NCBI RefSeq assembly: GCF_000422965.1
Contig: NZ_AUHB01000020.1
Location: 1 to 64,000, forward strand
Reading direction: 5' to 3'
Length of the DNA stretch: 64,000 nucleotides
Source: Pleomorphomonas oryzae DSM 16300
GTDB taxonomy: Bacteria > Pseudomonadota > Alphaproteobacteria > Rhizobiales > Pleomorphomonadaceae
The notes beneath the pieces are model-generated. The model had not been told where the DNA came from. It saw only the letters and a list, made by a program, of their open reading frames with translations, and ran no database searches. Within the stretch, counting starts at the first letter, position 1. Every line of letters begins with the position of its first letter. A program made the position numbers and the translations under genes. Positions 52,356-60,449 of this stretch are shown here, in pieces.

Positions 52356-52559
52356 CGCCGGCGGTGCCAAGGCAGCGGTGACCCTAAACGTTCTCTCAGG
52401 TGTAAAAAAAGCGCCCAGGGCTGCCGTTAAATAGTACCATCCTGAGCGGCTCTGCCAACGCGGGGCTTTGGCGAAGGGGAGTGTGGCGCTGGCGGGGGCC
52501 GTCGCGTCACGAAATAATCCTTCTGCCCTTACGGTCTTGCAAAACAGCGAGGCCCGCCG

Positions 52560-53930
52560 ATGACTATTGCTAGCGAAGCGAACCGCTCCGGCCCCTATGC
52601 CTGCAACGGGGCGACGACACATTTTCCCTTTGGCTTCCGGATCTACGATGCGGCACACATCCGCGTCATCCTGACTGATCCCCAGGGCACCGAGACGACG
52701 CTGTCACTCGGAACCGACTACACTGTGGCCGGCGTCGGCCAGAGCGGCGGCGGGGCCGTCGACATGGCCGTCGCCTATGCCTCGGGCTATCGGGTGACGC
52801 TGATCCTCAACGTGCCGTTCACCCAGAACATTGACCTCGAAAACCAGGGTGCCTATTTCGCCGAGACCATCGAGCGGGCGATCGATCTGCAGACGCAGAT
52901 GTCGCTGCAGCTCAAAGAGCAGGTGGCGCGCGCCGTGGTACTGCCGGTGACGTCGTCGGTGTCGGTGGATCAACTCACCAGTTCGGTGCTTTCGCTGTCG
53001 GACATCCAGCCGCAGATGCAGGCTCTGGTACCGATCGCCCAGGACATCAAGACGGTGGCTGGCATCTCTGGCTCCGTGGTGGCGGCGGAGGGCAATGCCA
53101 GCACCGCAACGGCGGCGGCCGGAGTGGCCACCAGCAAGGCTGCCGAAGCGGCGGCAAGTGCTGAAGCGGCCAAGATCTGGAACCCGGCCTCCTATTCGAC
53201 CACCGCGCAGATCACCACCATGCTCGGGGGGTATGTGCCGACAGGGCGCAGGTTGAAGGTTGGTGCAGGCTTGTCGCTCAATGGCGTAGCAGGCAGCGAC
53301 GCCACGCCGGCTGAGGGTGATCTCTCGGCCGATCGGCTGCTCGCGCTCGACCTGACGGCAGTACTTGGTCGCTTGAAGAACGTTCGCTTCATTACGGCCT
53401 CAGGTAATGTCCAGCCGGCCCCAGGCTGCACTAAGTGGCTCGGCTTTTTAGTTGGTGGAGCAAACTCCGGTGGTAACAGCAGCGGAGCTTCCTATGGTGC
53501 CGGGGCTCCCGGTGGGGCTGGGTGCATGTTCTTTGCTACGGTCTCTGACGGCACACAGTATACGGCGATAATCGGCGGTGTCGGGGGTAATTCCAGCTTT
53601 GCAGTCGGAGCCACCACGTACAGCGCCCAGGGTAATGGTGGGGTGGCAACCAATGGCCTTATCAATTTGTCGGGTGCCCCCTGTGGGGACGGGACGGTTA
53701 CTGGCGGCAATCCGGTAGTGCTTTCCACCGGCCCGAACGGCGGCAATGGGCCTTTTGGCCTCGGTGCCGGCGGCGGAGGCGCTAGAGTTAGTAACTGGAA
53801 TGGCTCCATATCCAAAAACGGCATCCCTGGGTGCGGTTACGGCGCTGGTGGCGGCGCAGCAGCGGGCCTCGGTGGCTCGGGTACTGGCGGTGCGGGCACG
53901 CCAGGATGCCTTCTCTTGCTGGAGTTCTGA
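52560..53930 (+). CDS. Tail fibre protein 2
   Basis: 456 residues. The N-terminal docking domain (TIASEANRSGPYACNGATTH; ENQGAYFAETIERAIDLQTQ) is nearly the same as in fibre 1. The middle is a coiled-coil stretch (AAGVATSKAAEAAASAEAAK). The C-terminal ~180 residues are very Gly-rich (YGAGAPGGAGCMFFATVSDG; FGLGAGGGGARVSNWNG), as in phage receptor-binding glycine-rich tips. It is followed by an assembly-like gene, so it is probably the currently complete fibre unit. Target surface unknown. Confidence 0.82.
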   Translation: MTIASEANRSGPYACNGATTHFPFGFRIYDAAHIRVILTDPQGTETTLSLGTDYTVAGVGQSGGGAVDMAVAYASGYRVTLILNVPFTQNIDLENQGAYFAETIERAIDLQTQMSLQLKEQVARAVVLPVTSSVSVDQLTSSVLSLSDIQPQMQALVPIAQDIKTVAGISGSVVAAEGNASTATAAAGVATSKAAEAAASAEAAKIWNPASYSTTAQITTMLGGYVPTGRRLKVGAGLSLNGVAGSDATPAEGDLSADRLLALDLTAVLGRLKNVRFITASGNVQPAPGCTKWLGFLVGGANSGGNSSGASYGAGAPGGAGCMFFATVSDGTQYTAIIGGVGGNSSFAVGATTYSAQGNGGVATNGLINLSGAPCGDGTVTGGNPVVLSTGPNGGNGPFGLGAGGGGARVSNWNGSISKNGIPGCGYGAGGGAAAGLGGSGTGGAGTPGCLLLLEF

Positions 53931-53932
53931 TC

Positions 53933-54496
53933 ATGAAGCAAGCTTATGTCGTTGAAGCCGGCGTGGTGGTTAACACAGTCATGCTGGAGGATGATGCGAA
54001 ACTCGCTGAGTTTAACGTGGTTGACGGTCCTGCCGATGTTCAGATCGGGTGGATATTCGATGGCGTGAGTTGGTCCGCCCCTGCCGAACCGGCGTCTTCA
54101 TTTGAAGATCTCCGCAAGGCCAAGCTCGCCAGCATAACCGCATTTGCTAATATTCTATTTTCCGCCGGCGCGTCGTTACCCTCCGGTCTTCACATTGCCC
54201 TCGATGACGGCAGTCGAGCTGATCTCACGGCTATGGCGGCGACCGCCACCGCCGCTGCTTCCGGCGCTGTGTCTTGGCCCGACAGCTATGCGCGCGGCTG
54301 GATCACCATCGAGAACCTTCGCATCCCGCTGGCCACGCCGGCCGACGGTCTTGCCCTGGCTGCCTCGGTCGGCGACTATTATGCCGCTATCGTGCAGCAC
54401 CGGCGCGACCTGAAGGACGCGGCGCTTGCCGCCGAAAACGCTGCCGCACTCGATGCCATCGACATCGCCGCCGGCTGGCCGGCCCCACAAGGTTGA
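53933..54496 (+). CDS. Tail-fibre-assembly-like protein
   Basis: ATG 53933, three bases after the fibre stop. 187 residues: an N-terminal beta part (KQAYVVEAGVVVNTVMLEDD; VQIGWIFDGVSWSAP) common to fibre chaperones, then a DUF4376-like helix bundle (LRKAKLASITAFANILFSAG; SYARGWITIENLRIPL). Place directly after the fibre fits a chaperone or cap. An older remnant copy lies at 52255. Confidence 0.7.
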   Translation: MKQAYVVEAGVVVNTVMLEDDAKLAEFNVVDGPADVQIGWIFDGVSWSAPAEPASSFEDLRKAKLASITAFANILFSAGASLPSGLHIALDDGSRADLTAMAATATAAASGAVSWPDSYARGWITIENLRIPLATPADGLALAASVGDYYAAIVQHRRDLKDAALAAENAAALDAIDIAAGWPAPQG

Positions 54497-54500
54497 GGGC

Positions 54501-54902
54501 ATGACCAAGCCGTTGTTTCGCGATACCGATCCCACCGGAGAGATCCTCGTCAAGCTCGGCGAGCTCGGCGCCAGCGTTGAGCACTTGCTGCGCGATTTCG
54601 CCGACGAGAAGACGGCCGCCCGCGACAACCGCGCGGCCGTGCATCGCCGGCTCGATGAACAGGCACAGGGATTGGCCGACGTGAAGACCGAACTGGCGCT
54701 CAGCCGGCAGCTGGTCGAGACTCTCGCTCAAACACAGGCGGAAACCGTCCTGCCGGCCGTTGATGACTGGCAGGACATGAAGAAGACCGGCCTCACCATC
54801 GTTGGCTTCCTCGCCCTCGGTGGTGTCAGCGTCGGCGCGGCCCTGACCTGGTTTTCCGATCAGGCGTCGGTGCTGGTGCGCCACTGGCTCAGGATCGGCT
54901 GA
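54501..54902 (+). CDS. Small membrane protein of lysis region (DUF1515-like)
   Basis: 133 residues from ATG 54501. A coiled-coil N-terminal half (EILVKLGELGASVEHLLRDF; AVHRRLDEQAQGLADVKTEL) is followed by a basic turn (WQDMKKTG) and one membrane helix (LTIVGFLALGGVSVGAALTW). This layout is seen in DUF1515-type proteins of rhizobial prophages, often near holin genes. It could act as an accessory holin or antiholin. Confidence 0.6.
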   Translation: MTKPLFRDTDPTGEILVKLGELGASVEHLLRDFADEKTAARDNRAAVHRRLDEQAQGLADVKTELALSRQLVETLAQTQAETVLPAVDDWQDMKKTGLTIVGFLALGGVSVGAALTWFSDQASVLVRHWLRIG

Positions 54903-54961
54903 GCGCAACGGCGGAAACCATCCCCGTCTAGTCTCCAGCCATTCTCGCTGGAGTTTGCGCC

Positions 54962-55195
54962 ATGAAGCGACCGAGGCTCATCCCCAACGCCCGCCGCGTG
55001 CTGAGACATTCCTGGACCTCCCACATCCTGATCGCTAGCGGCTTGCTCACCGCCGCCGAGGCGGTGCTGCCCTATCTCTCCGGCACAGAGCTGATCGCCC
55101 CCGCGGTCTTCCCGTTCGTTGTCTTCGGCGTGGTGTTTGCCGCCTTCATTGCCCGCTACATCCTTCAGGAGGCCTTGCACGATGGCGACGATTAA
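54962..55195 (+). CDS. Holin-like protein
   Basis: 77 residues with a basic start (MKRPRLIPNARRVLRHSWTS) and two membrane helices (ILIASGLLTAAEAVLPYL and IAPAVFPFVVFGVVFAAFIA) ending in a charged tail. It overlaps the endolysin start by 14 bases. Small size, two helices and position support a holin function. Confidence 0.7.
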   Translation: MKRPRLIPNARRVLRHSWTSHILIASGLLTAAEAVLPYLSGTELIAPAVFPFVVFGVVFAAFIARYILQEALHDGDD

Positions 55196-55772
55196 GCTCT
55201 CGCCGACCCGGCGCGCCCGCGCGGCGATCGCCGCTGTCGTTGTCGCGGCCGGTGCCGGCGGCACGGTGGCGCTGATGCCCGGTGCCGTGCCGGTGCCTGA
55301 CGACGTGGCGCTGGCCGTCGAGGTGCTGGTCAAGCCCTGGGAAGGCCGGTCGCTCAGCGCCTATCTCGACAGCATCGCCCAGCCGCCGGTCTGGACCATT
55401 TGCGACGGCGATACGACGAATGTGAAACCCGGCATGACGGAAACACCCGTCGGCTGCGACCGGCGCCTTTCGGCTAAGCTGACCAACGTTTATCGCGCCA
55501 AGCTCGTGGCCTGCATTCCCAACTGGAATGCCGCGCCGGTGAGCTGGCGGGCGATGATGAACTCGCTCGCCTGGAACATCGGCGCCAACGCCGCCTGCGA
55601 CTCGACAGCGGCCCGGCTCGGCCGGGCGGGGCATTGGCAGGAAAGCTGTGTCGCCGCCACGGCCTTCAACCGGGCCGGTGGGCGCATGGTGGTCGGCCTC
55701 GCCCGGCGGCGCGGTATGGGCGACGCAACGCGCATCGGCGAAGGCGAACTCTGCGCCTCGGGGGTGCTGTGA
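55182..55772 (+). CDS. Phage endolysin (lysozyme, T4/P21-like) with signal-anchor
   Basis: 196 residues from ATG 55182. An N-terminal hydrophobic stretch (AAIAAVVVAAGAGGTVAL) suggests a signal-anchor (SAR) type. The lysozyme motif is intact: Glu54 in WEGRSLSAYLDS, Asp63 and Thr72 in PPVWTICDGDTTN. Glu and Asp are spaced as in phage lysozymes (E-X8-D), cutting the MurNAc-GlcNAc bond. The stop overlaps the next start (TGATG). Confidence 0.88.
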   Translation: MATIKLSPTRRARAAIAAVVVAAGAGGTVALMPGAVPVPDDVALAVEVLVKPWEGRSLSAYLDSIAQPPVWTICDGDTTNVKPGMTETPVGCDRRLSAKLTNVYRAKLVACIPNWNAAPVSWRAMMNSLAWNIGANAACDSTAARLGRAGHWQESCVAATAFNRAGGRMVVGLARRRGMGDATRIGEGELCASGVL

Positions 55773-56170
55773 TGTTCGGCTTGCTCGACAAGATCGGGAC
55801 GACGGCCGCCGCCATTGCCGGCGTCGTGGCCGGCACTCTGCTGACGGCCGCGCTGATGAGCCTCTATGTCTGGCTGGTGCATGACCCGGCCGTCGCCTCG
55901 GCGGCGCGCGAGGGGTTCGTCACGGCGTCCGAGAAGCTGGCGTTGCAAGGACAGATCGAGGAAATGCGCCGTCAGTTCAAAGTGGCGGAAGCGGCCGCCG
56001 CGAGCGATCGAGTGCGTGCCGAGGCGGCAAACAGGGAAGCGGACGATGCGTGGAAGCAATATGAGGCGGCCGTGGCCGCTGATACCGGCGATGATGGTTG
56101 CCGCGTCACTGACGGCGATCTTGAATGGCTGCGGCACTCTCGATCAGCGCCTCACGGAAGCGTCAACTGA
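55772..56170 (+). CDS. Rz-like inner-membrane spanin
   Basis: 132 residues: one N-terminal membrane helix (AAIAGVVAGTLLTAALMSLY), then a periplasmic coiled coil (SEKLALQGQIEEMRRQFKVA; RVRAEAANREADDAWKQYEA). This is the standard i-spanin layout for fusing inner and outer membranes at the last step of lysis. Rz1 is embedded in its 3' part in another frame. Confidence 0.75.
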   Translation: MFGLLDKIGTTAAAIAGVVAGTLLTAALMSLYVWLVHDPAVASAAREGFVTASEKLALQGQIEEMRRQFKVAEAAAASDRVRAEAANREADDAWKQYEAAVAADTGDDGCRVTDGDLEWLRHSRSAPHGSVN

Positions 56171-56387
56171 GATCGGCCGCCAGAATGCCGGCGTGACCCT
56201 GCCGGCACTGCCGGCCCGCTGCCGTGACAAGATGCAACGCGTTGCGCCGAAAGCCGGTGAAAAATGGCGCGCCGTGCAAAAGCGATGGGAGATTGTCGCT
56301 GATAGCGAGGATCGCCGGGTTTCGGGCTGTGCCGCTTTTTACGACGATGTTGGACATAGTTTTTCGTTGCTCGGCCGGTTCCTATAG
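56061..56387 (+). CDS. Rz1-like outer-membrane spanin lipoprotein
   Basis: Starting at ATG 56061, in a different frame inside the Rz gene, gives 108 residues with a lipoprotein signal (MVAASLTAILNGC) and lipidated Cys24. The mature part has LPALPARCRDKM and VQKRWEIVADSEDRRVSG then CAAFYDDVG. Overlap with the Rz gene is the classic arrangement. It is longer than a typical Rz1, so the C-terminal 60 residues may do more. Remnants of its end recur at 57.97 and 60.24 kb. Confidence 0.7.
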   Translation: MRRPWPLIPAMMVAASLTAILNGCGTLDQRLTEASTEIGRQNAGVTLPALPARCRDKMQRVAPKAGEKWRAVQKRWEIVADSEDRRVSGCAAFYDDVGHSFSLLGRFL

Positions 56388-56536
56388 AACGTGTGTTCAA
56401 TCTTCGAGGGGAAGCGAATGGCGGCTGCGGGGGCGAAGCGACTCTGCTTGCTATTCTGTTTGAGACATTTCTCTTGCGAGAGCGGCGGGCGAAAATGCAG
56501 CGCTTTCATACCGGTTCCGCCAATTGTCACTTACGG

Positions 56537-57601
56537 TCACTGTACGTCAGCTCGGCTTTGTTTCACTTCCCGTTTGGGAGCTTCGGTCTGATATTCTCGC
56601 CCCGCCAGAATTCCTCCAAAATTTAGCTTGCGTCGAATTATCGATTGAAAGGCAAACTGTAAACGGAAGGGCCATGAGCCTAAAAGGCTGGCTTTGCATT
56701 GTTTTTCCGTAGAAAGTTTTGCCATTATGAATGTTTTTCTAAATTTTTTGGCACGCCGTGAGTGGAATGGAATTAGAAAAATCCATGAATTTATGATGTC
56801 GTAAAGTCTTGAATCAAAGTTATCTTCTGCTGGAATTACAGAAAAATTCGATTGCTTTACGGTTAGTGAGAGAATTGACTGATCGTGTCTGTGGTCGATG
56901 AACTGATGGCTTTGTTTGAGCGATGATCTTTCGTTCGTTAAAAGTCGCATTGAATCCAGACGCGAAAGCGCGAGCCATTTTTCTGCCAGGGCCCGAGTTT
57001 CCTGGCAGTTTTTAATTACAAAAATGGTTGCTTGAATTTGTGGGGATATTCTCTGTTCTTTTGGTGTTTTTAAATATTCGAATAATTCGTTCTTCGTAAA
57101 CCGCTCTTCGCTGTGCTCCAATTGGAAGAAAAGTCCGCCACTCTCGTTGCATATGTCAATGTATTGATGGAGACGCTCAATACCAAGTGGCGATATTTCG
57201 CAGCCGCCATCCAAATAAACGGCAAAATCACCCTCCCTCATTGAAGTCAAAACAGAATTTATAATAATTGGCTTCCATAGCCAAAATCCGAATCCGGGCT
57301 TGTTGTTTCTAATGAACTCAAAATCTTCATTGGACCAGTTTGGAATTCTGTTTATGACATTTTTGTGGAGGTATTTTGGAGGGTATAGAAGATCGCTATA
57401 TAGAAGTACTTCTTTGAAGAAGCCACATTTACAGGCGTCGTTGGCAAGGGAACGTGCCGCGTTTCTATATTTTTTTAGTCCACCACCAAAAGTGACTAAC
57501 GTTATTGATTTATCAAACGAGCCGTTTTCTTTGATGTTCTGCAGCAAGCTTTGAGGGGGGATTGTGGATTTGTATTTCGGATTCTTAAATTTGAACAGCA
57601 T
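56537..57601 (-). CDS. Glycosyltransferase-like surface-modification protein
   Basis: 354 residues, low in GC compared with neighbours. SITLVTFGGGLKKYRNAARS, VNRIPNWSNEDFEFIRNNKP-type text and FAVYLDGGCEISPLGIERLH (a DxD-like LDGG) suggest a GT-A-type sugar transferase, but no family is certain. It is oriented against the lysis genes and right next to them, the usual place for a serotype-converting cargo gene. Foreign base composition supports recent acquisition. Confidence 0.6.
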   Translation of the reverse strand: MLFKFKNPKYKSTIPPQSLLQNIKENGSFDKSITLVTFGGGLKKYRNAARSLANDACKCGFFKEVLLYSDLLYPPKYLHKNVINRIPNWSNEDFEFIRNNKPGFGFWLWKPIIINSVLTSMREGDFAVYLDGGCEISPLGIERLHQYIDICNESGGLFFQLEHSEERFTKNELFEYLKTPKEQRISPQIQATIFVIKNCQETRALAEKWLALSRLDSMRLLTNERSSLKQSHQFIDHRHDQSILSLTVKQSNFSVIPAEDNFDSRLYDIINSWIFLIPFHSRRAKKFRKTFIMAKLSTEKQCKASLLGSWPFRLQFAFQSIIRRKLNFGGILAGREYQTEAPKREVKQSRADVQ

Positions 57602-57759
57602 GGCGCACCTGCTCTATTTAGATTGCGATTACAAAGAGGTGCCTAGCTGAGCCCGACTTTTTAGTGGCAATGGCGGGGCTTGCCGGAACCAAGGCGATCA
57701 AGGAACTTCGCCTTACGAAAATTGAGCTGGTCTGGTTTGTTTGAACGGCCCTCGGACAT

Positions 57760-57839
57760 CTTATCGGTGGTTCGATGGCGACGGCAAGCGCGCCAAGACC
57801 ATCAATGCCTTCCGTATACTTCCAGTTGGAACTTGCCAA
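57760..57839 (-). pseudogene. 5' fragment of a second OafA-type acyltransferase
   Basis: Reading from TTG 57839: ASSNWKYTEGIDGLGALAVA then IEPP matches TSSSWKYREDIDGLRALAVA of the next gene, then the match is lost. It is a truncated cassette start. Confidence 0.6.
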
Positions 57840-58030
57840 GATCAGCCCATCCGCCCTACCGGCCCGTGGCTAGGCGAGCACCCTTCAAACGGGCGGCACC
57901 TTGGATACGCAGTTCAAAAATTGAAACCGCGGAATTCCCACAGTACGCATCTGCGGGGATTTGACGCCGGCTGGCGAGAAGAGACGTGGCGCGCTGCAGG
58001 GCTTAGGTGCAGATCGTCGCAGTTGGCGAA
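57772..58030. repeat. Direct repeat flanking the acyltransferase gene, copy 1
   Basis: GGCGACGGCAAGCGCGCCAA ... CTTCAAACGGGCGGCA ... AATTGAAACC ... TGGCGCGC matches 60049-60270 in the same order. The two copies flank a 2-kb acyltransferase module. Confidence 0.6.
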
Positions 58031-58146
58031 GATCGTCGTGCGGCGGATTGTGCCGCATTTTCTGGGAACGCTCAGACGAGCTTTTCCGTACCTGCACCTG
58101 GATGAAGAGCTTTGATCTTGAATAATCCGGTTATTGATTGTGATGT

Positions 58147-60111
58147 TCACGGATTCTTATCTATTAACGTAAGTGCAGCCAAATAAGGTTCAAACAAAGG
58201 CGCGACAAGCAAGGCTCCCGAATGCGAAAGGTGCGTATTGTTTTGGTACAATAATGTGCTTCCTTTTATTCTTATGCATGCTCCTTCTGGGCAGAGTATT
58301 CTCCCTGGATTTACCGATTTAAAATTTTTATGCTTAGCGGATGCCTCATTGAGGATCTCTAAGACATAACGCTGCTGGCTTATGAACTGATCGTAGGTTA
58401 GCTCGACTAACGAACTTGGTAGCCCAAATCGTTCAGACCAAGCTTTCCAAATAACCGGAGCTTTTCCACTATATTCCGGAATTGTTATCGAAGTGACAAT
58501 CTGCCTGTCTCCAATATCTTCAATTGTCTTCTCGAGGGCTGATTTAATTACGGGTATTCTTTCTGCGTCGCTTACTTCTTTATTGTGATCAAATAGTAGC
58601 GTCTTGTATTCACCGTCTGGCCCTCCTACAAGAGAGGCCCACTGTAGTATTGATATTACCAGCTTAGGGTTATTCTCTTGTATTTTTCGTAAAGCAGACT
58701 CGTACCGCAGTGGACACGGAGAGTCTGGGTCTCGAGTAATATTGGCTAGCGGAGGACATCCCCCTCTCCCAAGATAGAGGCCGCGCAAATGGTAAGCTTT
58801 GGCAATGTCTCCGATTTCGGCCGCAATCGCGTGAGAGTGCGAGTCTCCAATAATAACGAAAGAGATCTTGTCTGATGTTTCATCCCCAAGTGGGCATGAG
58901 GATTCCATTCCCATTTCAGGGCATCTCTGTGAGATTAGATAGGAATCCCTCTTTACGGCTTCATCCATGGCGATGAGGTCCGCCGGCAATCTTTGTGGCA
59001 GGCCTCGTGTTTCGAAGATGAGAATGCCTGCGCCGACAAGAGCCAGCGTGAACAGGGCGAGCGCTGCGAAGAACGGTTTGCGCTGGCCAAGTAGCCGCTT
59101 CTGACGGATCGGTTGTTCCCAGAGGAAGTAGCCGACGACCGAGAGGACGGACATCACGGCGGTGATGACGACGCGGGTGGCGGTGTCGGTCGGCGGCAGG
59201 CCGATGCCGGCAGCAATGGAGATCAGCGGCCAGTGCCAGAGATAGAGGGCAAAGGACAAACGGCCGATCCAGACGAAGGGGCGGAGCGACAACAGCTTGC
59301 CGACGATACCGCCGTTGGCCCAGATGATCGCCGCCGCGCCAAGGGTCGGCGCCAGCGCGACATAGCCGGGGAAGGGATCGAATTCTGACAGGCGCAGCGC
59401 CGCCCAGGCGATGGCCAGCAGGCCGGCGATGCCGAGAACCGAGCGTTGGGTTGACGGCAGGCGATCGCCCGACTGCAGGATGGCGATCAGCGCGCCGGTG
59501 CCCAGTTCCCAGAAGCGGGTCGGCAGCAGAAAGTAGGAGGGCGCCCAGTTGAGCATCGCTGCGCCGATGCTGAGGGCGAGTGACAGGGCGACAAAGCCGC
59601 CGATTAGCCATTTGGCGCTATAGTCGCGTTTGGTGGCGAAGATCAGCAGCCAGGGGAAGACGAGGTAGAACTGCTCCTCGACGCCGAGCGACCAAGTGTG
59701 CAGCAACGGCTTGGTGAGGTTGTCTGGATCGAAATAGCCGTTACCGCCGATGAAGGCGAAGTTGGAACCCGATAGGGCTGCCCACACGAGACTGCGGCCG
59801 AAGGGGCCATAAGTCAGCGGCACCATGGTGATGATGCCAAGAGCCGTCGTTGTAGCCAGCACGATCAACAGGTTGGGGTAGATGCGGCGGAAGCGGCGTT
59901 CGTAGAAGTCGATCAGGCTGAAGCAGCCCTCGGCGATCTGGCGGGCGATCAGCGAGGTGATGAGAAAGCCGGAGATGACGAAAAACACGTCGACACCAAC
60001 AAAGCCGCCGGGAACCCAGCTGAATTCAAAGTGAAACAGAATGACGATGGCGACGGCAAGCGCGCGAAGACCGTCAATGTCTTCCCGATATTTCCAGCTC
60101 GAACTCGTCAA
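58147..60111 (-). CDS. OafA-type acyltransferase fused to SGNH domain (serotype-type cargo)
   Basis: The start is uncertain: TTG 60111 is chosen because the remnant copy at 57839 opens at the same place; TTG 60159 is also open. About 654 residues begin SSSWKYREDIDGLRALAVAI and share every element with the gene at 21319: PGGFVGVDVFFVISGFLITS, helices to ~375, GDSHSHA near residue 421 and NNTHLSHSG near residue 624. The second half is lower in GC than the first. It probably O-acetylates host surface sugar, blocking related phages. Confidence 0.85.
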   Translation of the reverse strand: MTSSSWKYREDIDGLRALAVAIVILFHFEFSWVPGGFVGVDVFFVISGFLITSLIARQIAEGCFSLIDFYERRFRRIYPNLLIVLATTTALGIITMVPLTYGPFGRSLVWAALSGSNFAFIGGNGYFDPDNLTKPLLHTWSLGVEEQFYLVFPWLLIFATKRDYSAKWLIGGFVALSLALSIGAAMLNWAPSYFLLPTRFWELGTGALIAILQSGDRLPSTQRSVLGIAGLLAIAWAALRLSEFDPFPGYVALAPTLGAAAIIWANGGIVGKLLSLRPFVWIGRLSFALYLWHWPLISIAAGIGLPPTDTATRVVITAVMSVLSVVGYFLWEQPIRQKRLLGQRKPFFAALALFTLALVGAGILIFETRGLPQRLPADLIAMDEAVKRDSYLISQRCPEMGMESSCPLGDETSDKISFVIIGDSHSHAIAAEIGDIAKAYHLRGLYLGRGGCPPLANITRDPDSPCPLRYESALRKIQENNPKLVISILQWASLVGGPDGEYKTLLFDHNKEVSDAERIPVIKSALEKTIEDIGDRQIVTSITIPEYSGKAPVIWKAWSERFGLPSSLVELTYDQFISQQRYVLEILNEASAKHKNFKSVNPGRILCPEGACIRIKGSTLLYQNNTHLSHSGALLVAPLFEPYLAALTLIDKNP

Positions 60112-60270
60112 GATCGCCCCACCCGTTCTGCCTGCCCGCGGCAAGGCGGACACCCTCAAACGGGCGGCAAGATAGATACAGAAGTTACAAATTGAAACAA
60201 CGGATTTGCTGCAGCCACGACTGCAAGGTTGGCCTCGGCTGGCTAGAAGAGAAATGGCGCGCCGTGCAGG
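60049..60270. repeat. Direct repeat, copy 2
   Basis: Counterpart of 57772-58030. It contains the acyltransferase 5' end, the intergenic CTCAAACGGGCGGCAAG block and the start of the Rz1-like remnant. Confidence 0.6.
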
Positions 60271-60446
60271 GATGGTGAGAAATCGTCGCCGATGGCGTAG
60301 ACCGTCATATGCGCGATTGCGCCGCTGGCGACAGCCGGCCGGTAATTCAAGTGTCCATGTCCGTTGCGGCGGAGAGTCGCCTCGATCTGGACGACGAGAG
60401 TTTGATCCAGGTCACCGCCGCGATGATAGCCGCGCGAATTCAGTAG
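60229..60446 (+). pseudogene. Remnant of an Rz1-type spanin gene end
   Basis: LGWLEEKWRAVQGW, then an in-frame TGA, then EIVADGVDRHMRDCAAGDSR and a stop at 60444-60446. The part up to CAA matches the intact Rz1-like product (EKWRAVQKRWEIVADSEDRR, VSGCAAF). The rest differs, so it came from a related but distinct lysis gene. Confidence 0.55.
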
Positions 60447-60449
60447 CGA

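Larger units (their letters stand above)
57602..58146. other. Remnant-filled gap: acyltransferase start and Rz1 end
   Basis: No intact gene. Minus-strand codons from 57839 give the first 20 residues of an acyltransferase (ASSNWKYTEGIDGLGALAVA). Around 57970-58085 lies text similar to the Rz1 3' end (GAGACGTGGCGCGCTGCAGG; GATTGTGCCGCATTTT). The whole stretch repeats that at 60049-60330, less well conserved. Confidence 0.55.
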
